From: Carallia brachiata
Lineage: Eukaryota > Streptophyta > Magnoliopsida > Malpighiales > Rhizophoraceae
DNA: 64,000 nucleotides
Direction: 5' to 3'
NCBI GenBank assembly: GCA_021464245.1
Contig: JADCRB010000036.1
Location: 3,477,947 to 3,541,946 of the forward strand
The position numbers and the translations under genes are program-made. Shown piece after piece: positions 38,327 through 51,230 of the stretch. The notes beneath the pieces are model-generated. The model saw nothing but the letters and a program-made list of their open reading frames with translations, was not told the origin of the DNA and made no database searches. Each line of letters opens with the position of its first letter. The stretch's first letter is position 1.

Positions 38327-41300
38327 ATGCCTTCTCCTCATCATCCTGCCCAACAACCAAGTACCGAGATGAGACTAGAAATGGAAACCATTCATCCAAA
38401 GCCAAGCAATGGAAGAGAAGAAGGCCATCAGTTCAGTCCTGAGGATGTTTACTTGACATGGGAGGACCTGTGGGTGACAGTTTCTAAAGGCAAGAAAGGC
38501 AAGAAGGCCATCCTGCAAGGTCTGACTGGTTATGCCCTCCCTGGGGAGGTCTTGGCCATAATGGGTCCTTCAGGTTGTGGCAAATCTACACTTCTTGATG
38601 CATTAGCAGGTAAAAACAAATGGCCTCTCATACGAAATTTTCTGTTTCATATGGACATTTTACACTATCTGATATATGCTTCTTCACTTGAATCAAGCGA
38701 ATATATTTTATTCTCATTTTTTTTCGTCCACCACCGTTCACGATCTTCTCACTAAGCTAAACAAAAGGCGTCCCATATCGTATGAGTACTGTGAAGGTGT
38801 CCGAAGCACGTGAAGATAATGAAGATCGAGCTAAAGAAACTAATTTTGAGTGACTTTTATTGCAGCTTAATTTTAAATAATAATAAAATAATTATTTAAT
38901 TTATTTAATAATTATTTTATTTTTTAAAATTTTAATTATTTAATAATATGTTTTATTTTATTGTTATTTAAATATTATTATTTAATATTTTTTATTTTCA
39001 ATAAACATTAAAGTTTCCCTCATCGAACAGCACAAGTTTTTCTATACTTGCCAAAATAGAAAATATATATCCATCATACTAAGTAGTACCTAACCGAGTT
39101 ACCAACCAGTTAAAAAATAGTTTTTCTTTGAATAACTAATAGATTAATAATATTTTATAGTCATAATTAATAAGTGTGAGATTAAAAAACGAACTTTCAC
39201 CAGATGTACTAATTGACAAGTGCAAATTTTTAATTTTATATAAAAGGAAAGAGTGTGAAACACAAGTCCACGAATTATGGATAAACAGATTTATTTTGCA
39301 AGTTCGTTATTACGGGTAGCTCTTACAAAAGATCGGGTCAATGACGTATACAATACCTTGCTTCACCTTAATTGTTATTTGAACAAGTAAAAGTTATGTC
39401 TTGGTCCGAGTGAAGATAGTATTTCGTGCATTGGATTTCACTTGACTGTTTACGGTTCCATTGCAGCCTTCAATTTGAATTAGCAAAAGCAATTTCTCCT
39501 TGCATAATATCGATTCCAAACATATATGATCAGATGTAAATGAGTGGAATCACTTATCCTCTGGTCTATAAGTGAACTATCTCTCCAAGAATTGTGGAAA
39601 GCATGTTTTTTTTTACCGTCGCACAAAGAAAATACTTTATTGTGAATGAACAAGATATTAAGAAATTGTCCATGTCTATCTTACCAAGACAAAATTTGTA
39701 ACTTGCTATCCTCTTGCCTAGAGTTTTTGACAGATGGTACAACATAGTATTCAATTTATTATCAGTTTGTGGTCCAGCTATGTGAATCACGTGCAGACTG
39801 CAGTGGACCAAACATAACTTTCCTATTCTTTTTGTCTTTCTCAGATACTTGTTACACTTAGCTATTTTTTTTTATAGCACATATTTAATCTTTAGACTAT
39901 ACGATTATATTTTATTATATTTTATTAAATTAGATTTCACTAAACTTTTTAGTTTCTACTCACAATTAACCTTGATTTGTCTTCATTCACTTATAAAATG
40001 AGTCCAATTAAAAAATTCTATGTGCATATAATTGTTGTTTATTTATAAGAAAAAGATACAAGGATAAGAAAAATTATAAATAGAAACAAATCACAGTATA
40101 ATCAACTAATTAATTTTTACAGTTAAATAATTAATATTTGTGACAAAATTTAATATATTTTTGATCAATAATTTTTTATAAATAAAAATTATTTATTAAA
40201 AAAATTAATTATTATACTGTAATTTTTTTATTTATATTTTTTTTTTCCGTCTTAATTATTTAACGTCGCCATCCTGTTTGTGGGCTGTGGCCCACTAGTT
40301 TATACGAAATATCAGTTCCGGATGTTCTATTACGCGGAAAAATCTGCTGTTTTACACGGTAGAAATCTCTTTCACAGAAAACAAAAAAAAAAAAGAATCT
40401 CTTTCACATGGCATAAATCAAATCAAATTGCAATTGCCACATTTTTTTTTTTGGGGCGGCGAATAAGATTTAAATTTTAATGCCAAATTTTCCCCTCGTC
40501 ACGCAACTAATAGCAAAATGATACCACACACAAGTCTATCTAATAGACAGAATCTCTTTGCTTCATTGATATTTGATAGCGCTTTGAAAGGGACTTGTAA
40601 CCTGAATTTTTGTTGCAGGGAGATTGGGTTCAAACACAAAGCAAGCAGGAGACATTTTAATCAATGGTCAAAAACAGACACTGGCTTATGGCACATCGGT
40701 AAGCCTCAAAAAAAAAAAAAAAAAACAAAGATGATTACTGTTTATTAATCAGTCCCTTAGGCCCCAACCAGATATCAGAAAATAGTCATTGCGAGGTTAC
40801 ACTTGTCCCATTATGCTTCAGAAACCTGCTAATTTTGCAAGTTTTTCTTGTTGGTTAAAAAAACAAGCCGTGGCCATTCAGTAACTAGTCTATTAGAAAT
40901 TAGTCAAAAGAGAAGAGCAGCTCCCAACAATGAATTGGTCGAGTGATTAAGGACCTGAGTAAATTCACTTTACTAATGTGTAGGGACTTAGAAATTAGAG
41001 AAGACCCATTTTAGGAAGAAAATCTTAAATTTTATCTTTAGAGCAATTGTCTACTTTGATTATTTTTTTATGTCACCCAAAAGAAAAAAAAAAAAAAAAA
41101 AGAGCTGCTTGGACAACACCGGAAGGTGCAAAGCACTCAAAGGAGGCAAGCCGTCAAAGTCCCCAAATTGAGGTCTTTTTAGGAGGGCCTCCCCAGCCTC
41201 TGTGGCTGGTGGCCAGCCAGGTCTTTTTTTCCAATAGCTTTTGACACATATGAACTAAAACTTTCCAGCGGTTAATTATCAATTGGCCATAGCTACGGAT

Positions 41301-44007
41301 CCTGAAATTTTTGTCCCATTTTTTGCCTAAATTATAATAATTTTTTTTTCATAATTATAGTAATATTTTTATAACAAAAAAATAATAAAATATATTTTTT
41401 ATTATACAAAAAATCGAAAAATTGCAATTATTAAGAAACCTACTTTTTTCCTTATCAACTGTTCTAAACCGTTTCCTATCTTCTGAACCTAGGCGTATGT
41501 AACCCAAGATGACACCTTAATTGCCACCTTAACAGTCGGGGAAGTGGTTTACTACTCAGCCCAGCTTCAGTTGCCAGAATCAATGTCCAAGTCAGAGAAG
41601 AAGGAGAGAGCAGAGATGACAATAAGAGAAATGGGCTTGCAGGATGCCATGAACACAAGAGTAGGAGGGTGGGGATACAAAGGCCTTAGCGGAGGCCAAA
41701 AAAGGAGATTGAGCATTTGCATTGAGATTCTCACCCGCCCAAAACTTCTCTTCCTGGATGAACCCACCAGTGGCCTTGACAGTGCAGCTTCATATTATGT
41801 CATGAGCAGAATCACAAAGCTGGATCAGAAAGATGGAATCAGAAGAACTATCGTTGCGTCCATTCATCAGCCCAGCAGTGAAGTCTTTCAGCTTTTTAAC
41901 ACTCTTTGTCTCCTCTCTTCTGGTAAAACTGTGTATTTTGGCCCTGCATCTGCTGCCAATGAGGTGCGTGTACTGACTTCATAATATGCGAACTTGATTG
42001 ATCAAAACTAATCAACCTGAACGTAGTTTACATTAACACACTAATCCCTCTCTTGCTTTCTGCTGCATGTTGCAGTTTTTTGCTTTGAATGGTTTCCCAT
42101 GCCCGCTTCTGCAAAACCCGTCTGATCACTTCCTGAAAACCATAAACAAAGACTTTGAAAAGGTTAATTCTTCCCCATCAACCCAATAATCCTTCGTGTT
42201 CTATTGTATAATTTCCATTACAGGGGCTTACATGTGTCTGTGGACGCATGTTGATCACTAGAGGCACAGTGGATGAAAGTCCAGTGAAAATTTGTAGTTG
42301 TCTTGGTGCATTCAAAGGAGAGCACAAAGCCGAAAGTAGCAAAAAGTCCGAAAAGCGGCTAAAAAAAAAAAAAATACAATGAAGAAAGACTTACACTTAA
42401 AAAGAGTATTAAAATACATGTACAGTCACAAGAACAAGTAAGTTATAAGTGTCAAATACTCGTATTTTAATACCTTAAAAGATTAAGTAAAAATTAATGT
42501 CAAGATCTATTATTATTTTACTCTTTCTAGATTTAATGATATTTTCCAATATTTAGACTCCCACAATTTAAATATCAACGTTGTCAAGATCTGATTGTGT
42601 TCTTTCACTATTGTATCAGGTGCTTGAACAAGGTTCAAGTAATGCTATGACAACAGAGGAAGTAATTGCTACACTTGTAAGGTCATTCAAATCATCTGAA
42701 AATTACCAACAAGTTCAAGCACAAGTAGCTGAAATACTCAAACTGGTAGGAAACGATGAACAATCAACTTATACTTAATTTACAATATGGATAGCAGACC
42801 GAAATATGATCAATTACTGTGGTTGTAGGATTGTGGAGCTGGAACAATGGAGATCGAGAGATCCCATGCTAGCTTCCTCACCCAGTGTCGTGTCCTTACA
42901 AGCAGGTCTTTTGTTAACATGTTTCGAGATAAAGGTTACTATTGGTTGCGTCTTGCCATCTACATTGCCGTAGCTTTAGGCCTTGCCACAGTGTTCTATG
43001 AAAAAGAATTCAATCGCACTACAATTGAGGTAAGCAACAACATATTTAATAAATCAAACTTTAGCTGGACTAAACTAGAATGTTTGAAATGAACTGAATT
43101 TGTCACATCAATTTTACATGAATGGTCACATTTTACCAGGCTAGAAGTTCGCTGCTTATGTTCGTAGCCACTTTCTTAACATTCATGGCTATTGGCGGAT
43201 TCCCTTCTTTTGTGGAAGATATGAAGGTATGCAAATTATATTATCCCCATTTTTGCTCAAGAATAATGCTTCAAATTGTACACACTTTCAAGTGTTGGTC
43301 AGCTGATATGAAATGTGTTTTGCCACTATATACAAATCCAGGTATTTCAGCGAGAAAGACTAAATGGGCACTATGGGGTCACTGCTTTTGCCATTGCCAA
43401 TACATTTTCTGCTATCCCATACTTGCTATTGATATCTTTGATTCCTGGGGCTCTGGCTTATTTCGTTCCGGGGCTACACAAGGGATGTGAACACTTTGTC
43501 TACTTTGGTCTCGTCTTGTTTGCTTGCATGATATTGATTGAGAGCCTGATGATGATCATAGCGAGTATCGTCCCGAATTTCCTGATGGGTATAATATCAG
43601 GAGCTGGAATTCAGGGCCTCATGATTTTAGCTGGGGGTTTTTTCAGATTGCCCAATGACCTTCCTGCATTATTCTGGAAATACCCCATGTACTACATTGC
43701 CTTCCACAAGTACGCCTACCAAGGACTGTTCAAGAATGAGTTTGAAGGGCAGACATTTCCAGGCAACCTGACTGGTGATCAGATTCTGAGGGAAAGATTT
43801 CAAGTGGAAATGGGTTACTCCAAGTGGGTTGATGTGGCCATATTGTTCGGAATGGTGATTTTGTATAGACTTCTGTTCCTGGGTATTATCAAGGCTAAGG
43901 AGACTGTTAAGCCCACGATCACAGCTCTCATATCACTGCCTCGTCAGCAAACAAGACAAATCAGGCAGAACCCTAATGCCACACCTTTTCATGTGGAGAG
44001 TGTGTAG
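38327..44007 (+). CDS. Half-size ABC transporter, ABCG (WBC) subfamily
   Basis: A plasma-membrane half transporter (nucleotide-binding domain then six membrane helices) that acts as a dimer; relatives export cuticle and suberin lipids or similar hydrophobic compounds. Eight exons: 38327-38609, 40619-40698, 41493-41963, 42076-42162, 42620-42745, 42829-43029, 43140-43226 and 43342-44007, all GT-AG with matching phases. They total 2001 nt, 666 residues. Visible: Walker [10 protein letters not shown] (residues about 81-89), Q-loop AYVTQDD, ABC signature LSGGQKRR, Walker [16 protein letters not shown]-loop SIHQPSSE, then helices with [26 protein letters not shown] and [19 protein letters not shown]. 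The [19 protein letters not shown] segment resembles the group annotated ABCG1-like in several plants. Intron 1 is 2 kb and holds a MITE. The gene is intact. Confidence 0.94.
40093..40220. mobile_element. Small MITE in ABCG intron 1
   Basis: A 128-bp AT-rich segment bounded by perfect inverted acagtataat (40093-40102) and attatactgt (40211-40220), with the arms extending imperfectly through aattaattttt. No target duplication of useful length is visible. The arms recall the inverted repeat at 6071-6200. Confidence 0.55.
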
Positions 44008-44195
44008 AAACGGCAATGCATAGTAGCTTCTTTGCTCATGTGTTGGTCAAAGTGTCTGTTTTAGCCCATAGTTAGTACCATAGCCTGCTAATGCTGATGC
44101 ATTCAGCTACATTTCTATTACCCCAGAGAAGATGCATTAGCTTGGTCATGTTGAACTCATTAATGTAGGTATGTAGCTGTATCTATATAGATGAA

Positions 44196-44201
44196 AATAA
44201 A
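44196..44201 (+). terminator. Probable polyadenylation signal of the ABCG gene
   Basis: aataaa lies 190 nt after the ABCG stop codon, inside a T/A-rich 3' flank; it is the only canonical hexamer in that flank. Confidence 0.5.
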
Positions 44202-44245
44202 ACAATCATGCTATGCTAATATACTGGGACAGGTACCGAGTAATA

Positions 44246-44246
<1 letters not shown>

Positions 44247-44279
<33 letters not shown>
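44247..44279. repeat. (TTA)n microsatellite
   Basis: An uninterrupted run of about eleven ATT/TTA units just downstream of the ABCG 3' end; a likely length-polymorphic locus. Confidence 0.9.
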
Positions 44280-45674
44280 TACAAAATTGAAACTTTAATC
44301 TAAATAAATATAATAAATGTTATTTTAAAATATAAAGTGTAGACTTTTTATAAAATTCACTAACACAAAAACTAATTTCTACAAAAAAAAATATTAAAAA
44401 TAAAAAATTTATTATTTTTTTGTTAGACTCGACATGTTCAGTGTACTTAACACTTCCAATTATAAATTTCATATTATAGATGGATACTCTATTGCCGATA
44501 TTGTTTATCAATGTTCTGTTTTGATTTACCAACTTAAATTTTTCTTTTTGCTTGAACAAATAACTTTAACCACAAATATTAGAAGAACTGGTGTTTTTCA
44601 TATGGAGATATATATGGAATGCATACAAAGGAGTTCGTTTTTAAAAACAAAAGCAAAAAATAAAATATCTCTCGCATCATGGTTTGGAATGCATACTTTA
44701 TCTATAGTTTTCATAAATATGTGTCAAGATTTAGTAATGTAACATGTTAGGTGGCAACAATGTAAAATGAAGAAATTTTAACGATTTCAATGAAACATGT
44801 TTTAAGAAAACCGGGAGCGAAATTAATTGCAAGGAACTGAATATTTTTTCTACTTGGTCTTAGAATAAAAAAGAATTGTATATATTTATGGAAATGAACT
44901 TACTAAATCATAATTTATATACGTACCATTCGTAAACTTGGTGGCTTTTTATTTAAAGGTCTTAAGTATTAATCATCGTAAAGGAAACGTTATTTTCATT
45001 ATTTGCTCATGTCTAACGGGTCTCTGGACGAAAAAAAAGGAAATATTAGATAAAGATAGTTACGTTGCTATATTGACATACCATGACATAACATAATATT
45101 TTCAATTAATAAAACACTAAAAAAATGAAATTCTCAATTAATAAAAAATATGTAATTTATTTCTTTTTTCTTATAAATTTATAGATTTCCCTCGTTAATT
45201 TTGGCAAGAAAATCTATGTAAATCTATAAATTGCATATGAACTGAGTAAAAGAAAGCAGAAATGTTTGGTACAGTGAGTTAGGTGCACCGAACGTATACA
45301 TATCAAATAAAATAATAATTTTTATATTTTTTACAGATTTTATTTTATATTTATACTTTAAATTTTAAGATAATACTATTTAAATTTAAAAATTGTGCAA
45401 TGCTTTGACGCATATTTGCGTCCAAAGAAAATTAAAATAAATTTTTTGTATTTAATTTTGTTTGATACACTTTCCTTGTAAATAATAACGGCTGCAAAAA
45501 AAAAAAAAACCCCAAAAGGAAGCTTTATAAAATCACAATGGTCAATAAACAGGAAAGCCACTAAGGCCAGTAGAGCCCTCACCTGAGTTCACTCACAGAC
45601 GCACGCACACACGCAAACACACAGAAACGCACACACACTCTCAAACAGACACAAACACAGGACAGAGACAGAGG
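44280..45674. other. Spacer and PABN promoter region
   Basis: AT-rich spacer without coding signal to about 45500. The last 90 bp before the PABN start (45585-45674) are a CA-rich stretch (acacacgcaaacacacag and similar), likely the PABN 5' leader. Confidence 0.5.
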
Positions 45675-48600
45675 ATGGACGGAGGCGATGTCGACATGGC
45701 TAGTACAGAGAGCAACGAAGCTGTAGTGGTTCTCTTTCTATTCTCTATCTATCCGTCGCTCTCATTATTGGAATATTGTTTACTTTAATTTAATTAATTT
45801 ATTGCTTTTTTTTTTGTTTCTTAATTTTAATAGTCGAGTTCATCCGAAACCCTAACTGGGCTTGGATTGAAAGATATTGAAACCCTCCCTCATGTTGGGG
45901 TTTTTTTTTTTTTTTTAATTTTTATTTTTTAACATTTTTTAAAAAATTTAAATTGCAGGAGCTGGACGACATGAAGAAGAGGTTGAAGGAGATGGAAGAC
46001 GAAGCAGCTGCTCTCCGGGAAATGCAGGCCAAGGTCGAGAAGGAGATGGGTGCCTTACAAGGTTTTTTTTTTTTTTAACTCTCACTCTCTCTGTTGTATG
46101 TTATGGGCTCTTTGGGCTATTTTGATCACTAGCTCTTTGACTATTTGATCCTCATTCGGGCCTCAGCTATTGCTGAGGTGGTTCGAGGCAGTGGTCTCTA
46201 ACTAGGAGAATAGCGTTTAAACCTTAGTCCCTCCCTCGTCCCTCCCCTCCGCCATGCGATGGTCTTTGCTTTGACATGTGGGTGTTTGAAATTGTTTGAA
46301 ATGCCTTGGTCGGTTTGGGGTTTCAGGGCTTCACTATATCTGTATGTTCCGGATGATTGGGATGCTTTCTGTAGCAACATTGCGTTGGTTGGTATCTGTT
46401 TACTAGTTCATTGGGCCTTATAAGTGCGAGAAAGATGGATAAGCACCTGGTTGTTTATTGTGGTTCTGGACAAATTACCACTGACCTCGAAAAGTAGGTT
46501 TTGCTGGGGTACAAGATGTCAGTTGTGGCTTCAATGAAGACATTGCCTGCATGAAGTTTGTTTAAGATTTGTTGAATAAGGAGAATTGAAACTGTTGTTA
46601 CAATTTGGATGAAAGTTTGTTGTTTTTCATTCAAATATTTAAAGGATTGCGTTCTCCATTGAGTTTAGAATGTAGCTAGAATTTTAGACCAATAGAGATT
46701 GCTTAACAGCTGCGCTGCTTGCTCTTGCAGCTGCTAAGCTAGCAACTCCACCAATGATGTGATGAAAGATTTTCTACATTGATAAGTTGGCCTTCACACG
46801 TAAGATTAATCGGGACTTTCCAAATTCACCCAATAATACTGCTTTGCTCCACTAATGCCGACATTAAGTGGCTAATATTTGGTTGGAGGGATGAGATGAC
46901 AGTTTTGACCATTAACAAATCCTCTTGTTTGAGTTTTGCTTGGTGTTCCTTATCACTTTTTAATATGCTAAGAAAAATTATCGTAATGCTTGACATGTAC
47001 ATCTGCATGTACTGCTGCCCTTAATCCTTACATCATGTTTGATTTTATGTGAAATTAGATCCTGCTGCTGCTTCTGCGTCTCAAGCAAGTAGAGAGGAAG
47101 TAGATTCTCGATCCGTTTTTGTTGGCAATGTGAGGCCTTTTCTTTTCTTTTCTCTTTTTTGTTGATGTTCCTAGACTGCATTCATTGAACAATGTTTTGG
47201 TTGTCAAATACTTGAATGTGAACTGTGGACTGAGCTAACTGCTGAGGTAAAACAGAAAAAGGAATTTTTGTTATTGAAGTTGAATGTTTTAGCCGTTGGT
47301 TATGCTTATAGTTCTCATGTGGCTGCTTAGTGGGTATGTTTCTTTTCAAGAAGATTGAGTCATTTACATGTTTTCTATATTAGTGCCCTTAGAAAAAGGC
47401 ATACCTCTCATCCATTTAAAATGTCGGATTAAATTCATTAGTTGTCCTTATTGAAAAACTGTTTAAAACCAATTGTAATTAGTGCTTTTTTGTGACTGCT
47501 CAAGCGCATAATGCATTGCAGTGTTTGTCATTCAGATAATTTGGTCTGAACTTGATCCATACCAATTTGCATGTCCTATTAGAAATGGAAGGTGCTTAAT
47601 GGCAAGAATTTGTGTGAAAACCCAAACACACCTCTTTGATTTCATTTGCATCTCAATAATTTGCCATATGATGCTTTGAAGAAATATATTGATTGAGAAT
47701 GTTGTCAATATAGCACTGTGATGCTGTAGCTGATAAGGGAAAATATCTCAAGCAGAAATACTTAGGAGATTTCGAAAATAATTAAGATTCTCTTGTTTTG
47801 TGATATCTTTCTTTTCAGTAGGGATATTATTTTATTTTCTATTTATTGTGTTATTTCCATTTTCTTCCTTAGTTATCTCTAGATTGCTTATTGTTATTTC
47901 ATTAGACAAACCTGTCATGAATATTGAATTTGCTGTTGATATTTGAGTTTAAAGTTTAGTTTTGGGTGGATTTCCGTGTTAGTTGTTTATTGTTCTTGTT
48001 TATTCTACATCACACTGATGACTGATTGTACGTCACATGTTCTAGGAACATTTTCTTTTATGTGAGTGGTGGAAAAGGAGCTTCATATGATTTTTAGGGA
48101 TTCACCCTAACGGCACAATTGGAGTCAAATACAAAACAATGAGAACGTTTTGATATTCATACATCTGTAGGATGACCCTGTTTAGCTATTCTGCTGGATG
48201 TGAATCATCAATTACTATTTCTGCTGGAGTACTTGGTTCAAATTATATAACTACAAGTTTCCTTGAAATGCTTGAATTTCGGTGTTTATCTAATTGATGG
48301 CCTGTGCTATATATGTTATCTAATGCTTTGTGAACTGTGGGGTACCATTGATCTTCAATGGCTTGCACTCTTTTTTGATTTCCTTGGAGGCTGAAGTAAT
48401 TGGCATTGTTTTGAAGGTTGCAGTAATGAGCGAGGAGCAGGCTGCTTTTCTGATTGTCATTAGCTTTGTATTTGATTCATTTTTGGCCTGTCTCCTTGTT
48501 TTAAGCATTATATAATCTATTTAGGTTTTAACTTAATTGCAGGTAGACTACTCATGCACACCTGAGGAAGTGCAGCAGCATTTCCAGTCATGTGGGACAG

Positions 48601-49190
48601 TAAATAGGGTCACAATTCGTACAGACAAGTATGGCCAACCAAAGGGTTATGCCTATGTGGAGTTCCTTGAGCCCGAAGCTGTGTTGGAGGCACTCAATCT
48701 GAATGATTCTGAATTGCATGGCCGCCAATTGAAGGCAAAGATCTGTTTTCTTTGTGTCTTTTGGGCAATTTTGAAACCCATATTCTGCTCTCTCTCTCCC
48801 ACCCACTCACACACACACACCACACACACAAATGATCTTTACATCCACTTGTCTGTCTTTTTAGCGCATTTTCTTCTCGCAGGTAACTGCTAAGCGAACC
48901 AATGTACCTGGCATGAAGCAGTTTCGTCCTCGCAGACCTAACCCATATATGGGGTTTCGACCTAGGGGTGCATACGTGACTCCATATTTCTATGCTCCTT
49001 ATGGCTATGGGTATGTTTCTTCACCTGCTGCCACTTACTTTTGTTTATAAATGAATTTGTAGACCCATAGATTTTCTTGCGATTCATCCTCAGAGTTTTT
49101 GAGAATCAATTTGAACCTTCAGCCTTTACTCTGTGCTGCAGTAAGGTTCCAAGGTATAGAATGCCTATGCGATACAGCCCATACAATTGA
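45675..49190 (+). CDS. PABN: Nuclear polyadenylate-binding protein (PABN/PABPN1)
   Basis: Binds nascent poly(A) tails in the nucleus and stimulates poly(A) polymerase. Six exons: 45675-45722 (donor could be three bases later), 45959-46061, 47059-47129, 48543-48734, 48883-49010 and 49142-49190; 591 nt, 196 residues. Visible: acidic start [12 protein letters not shown], coiled-coil helix [20 protein letters not shown], and one RRM with RNP2 SVFVGNVDY (split by intron 3) and RNP1 KGYAYVEF. The tail [19 protein letters not shown], rich in Arg/Tyr, ends RYSPYN. Intron 4 (48735-48882) starts GC rather than GT (AAG|GCAAAG) and contains CT/CA microsatellites. No frame break is present. Confidence 0.95.
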
Positions 49191-51124
49191 AGGACATGAG
49201 ACAGAGTTGCTGGCGGATAGATACATCTAGAGAAATTTTTAGCTTCTCTTTCATCGTGGATTGTGACATTTTGGAGAGATCAATGGATGATTTTTTTGTC
49301 AACTAGATGGGGTGGTGAAATGTGTTGGAAATTGATCATATTATTTAACTGAAGAACATGACTATTGTGCCTTCATCTGTATTCTTGCTGACACTTCTTA
49401 CAGCATTATCTGGTCATAATTTTCTAGCTGCATGTCATTGTAGCTTCCTTTGGTTGCATTAACTGCTTCTGTTCCTCGGCCTCCATGCCTCATCGGAAAT
49501 TTTTTGCATACTTTAGATCTCCCCCAGTTAGTAGTCACCGCTGCAGCTCTCCGAGCGAGAATCTTATTTAGAACTGAATCTCTATTCTAACCACTCAGGT
49601 CCTCTTATCATGCACATAATAGAGAAGGAAGTAACATTCTGGTTTGGTGTTTTGGAAGTCCTATTGTTCTTTTGACCCATCCAAGAATAAAACTTTATGA
49701 GGCATTGGGGCTTGTCATTAATATTTTCCTTCAACATAAGTGGTCGGCTGACAAATTTCACTTGTCAAGGATGAGATATTATATTAGAATGCATATATTG
49801 GTTCAGAAGGCAATATAAACATATTAATGATAATATATTGCTTCACGCGTAGGGCTTTGCTGAAAACTCGCAAGCATTACTAACAAAACTAAGCTTTTTC
49901 TTTTTGGGAAAATTTTTTGAGTGCAAGTTAGGTGGTTGTTTCGTGGTTATCAATATATAACATAACAGGTAAATTGTATAATACGGAAGAAGAATTAAAT
50001 AAAAAATATACGATGCATTAAAGAAATTATATGACACAAGTTTAATAAAAAAGAAATTACCCTTTTAACGCATTTCCTTTTTAATAATAATAATTTTTAT
50101 GTCATATAATTTTTTTAAATTTTTTAATTACATCGTATAATTTATTTATTATGTTTTATATTAATAACTACAAAATAATCATTTAACTTATAATTATGTA
50201 GCAGCGTTTTTTTTTTCCTCCTTTTTTTTTTTTTTTAACAAAACACTGATTCTTTAAACTTAGGTGGATGGACACCTTTTTAGATTCCTAGCATTTTGTA
50301 TATTAATGTGAATCAGTTTGATCTTATCCTTTGAAAATGATGCGCTGGTCCCCTACCAAAAGGAGACAACAAGGAGAGACGCGTCTCATCATTTCCCTGT
50401 TGCAATAATGTTTGTGTTTTTTTTTTTTTCGGTGGGGTGTAGAAAAGTTTATCTCTATACCAATTTAGTGTAGCAATCGAATTACAGTGATCAAGTTTAT
50501 GAAAAGTCATCACTAATTTAATATTTCCAGACAAAAAAAATGTTTCCCTGCCCCAAGCACCACTTTTGGCCTCTCTTTTTTGTGAATGACGCCAAAGAAC
50601 CAACAAACCTTATCCCTTCCAGAGTCTTCCACGAAAGAATATGGAAGAAAGTAAAAACTGATACATATTTACTATACAATATTAAGCAGTTTTATATAAA
50701 TAATAATAAATATTTTTATAATTTTATTTAATGATGTTAGATAATTTATTTATTTTTATTTAATTATTTAAAATTTTATATTATTTTATTATTATTTTAA
50801 AACTATTAAACTTTACTCTATATTATGTATATCTTTACTGATATATATATATATATATATATAGAGGATTCTATGTGGCCATACAGCATCTAAATATTAT
50901 TTAATTTGTACAATGAAATATATATTTTGTATAATTATATTTAAAAAATTATAAATTAAAAAATAATAATATTTTTTTAATATAATTATATAAAATATTT
51001 TTTTATTATAAAAAAATATAAATTTAAAATTTTTTTGACTATCAATATATATTTATAGTCACATACTTTTTTTCAATATATATATATATATATATAAACT
51101 ATAAGACACGATGATCCGAAAATT
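49191..51124. other. PABN 3' flank and AT-rich spacer
   Basis: The likely 3' UTR of PABN extends to near 49700, where aataaa occurs at 49686. The rest is AT-rich, with a (TA)n run at about 50842-50864. Short pieces at 50305-50600 resemble the region downstream of the EXORDIUM-like gene at 53.0-53.2 kb. Confidence 0.5.
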
Positions 51125-51230
51125 ATGGCCACGTGATATATATCTAAGCTACGTGGCGCTATCTAGAAGGGTACTGTATGAAGTTTGCCGATCCCACACC
51201 GCGGGCAGCAGGTGTTTCCGTCCCTGAATT
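51125..51230 (-). pseudogene. Remnant of a second EXORDIUM-like gene (C-terminal end)
   Basis: On the - strand 51182-51220 encodes RKHLLPAVWDRQT, matching [13 protein letters not shown] near the C-terminus of the intact gene at 53521-54435. Nucleotide similarity continues downstream through the stop-codon region and past it (shared agaagg, cacgtg and gccacgtg positions). Upstream similarity ends abruptly at about 51230, so only about 40 coding bases remain. The parallel order argues for an old local duplication followed by deletion. Confidence 0.65.
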
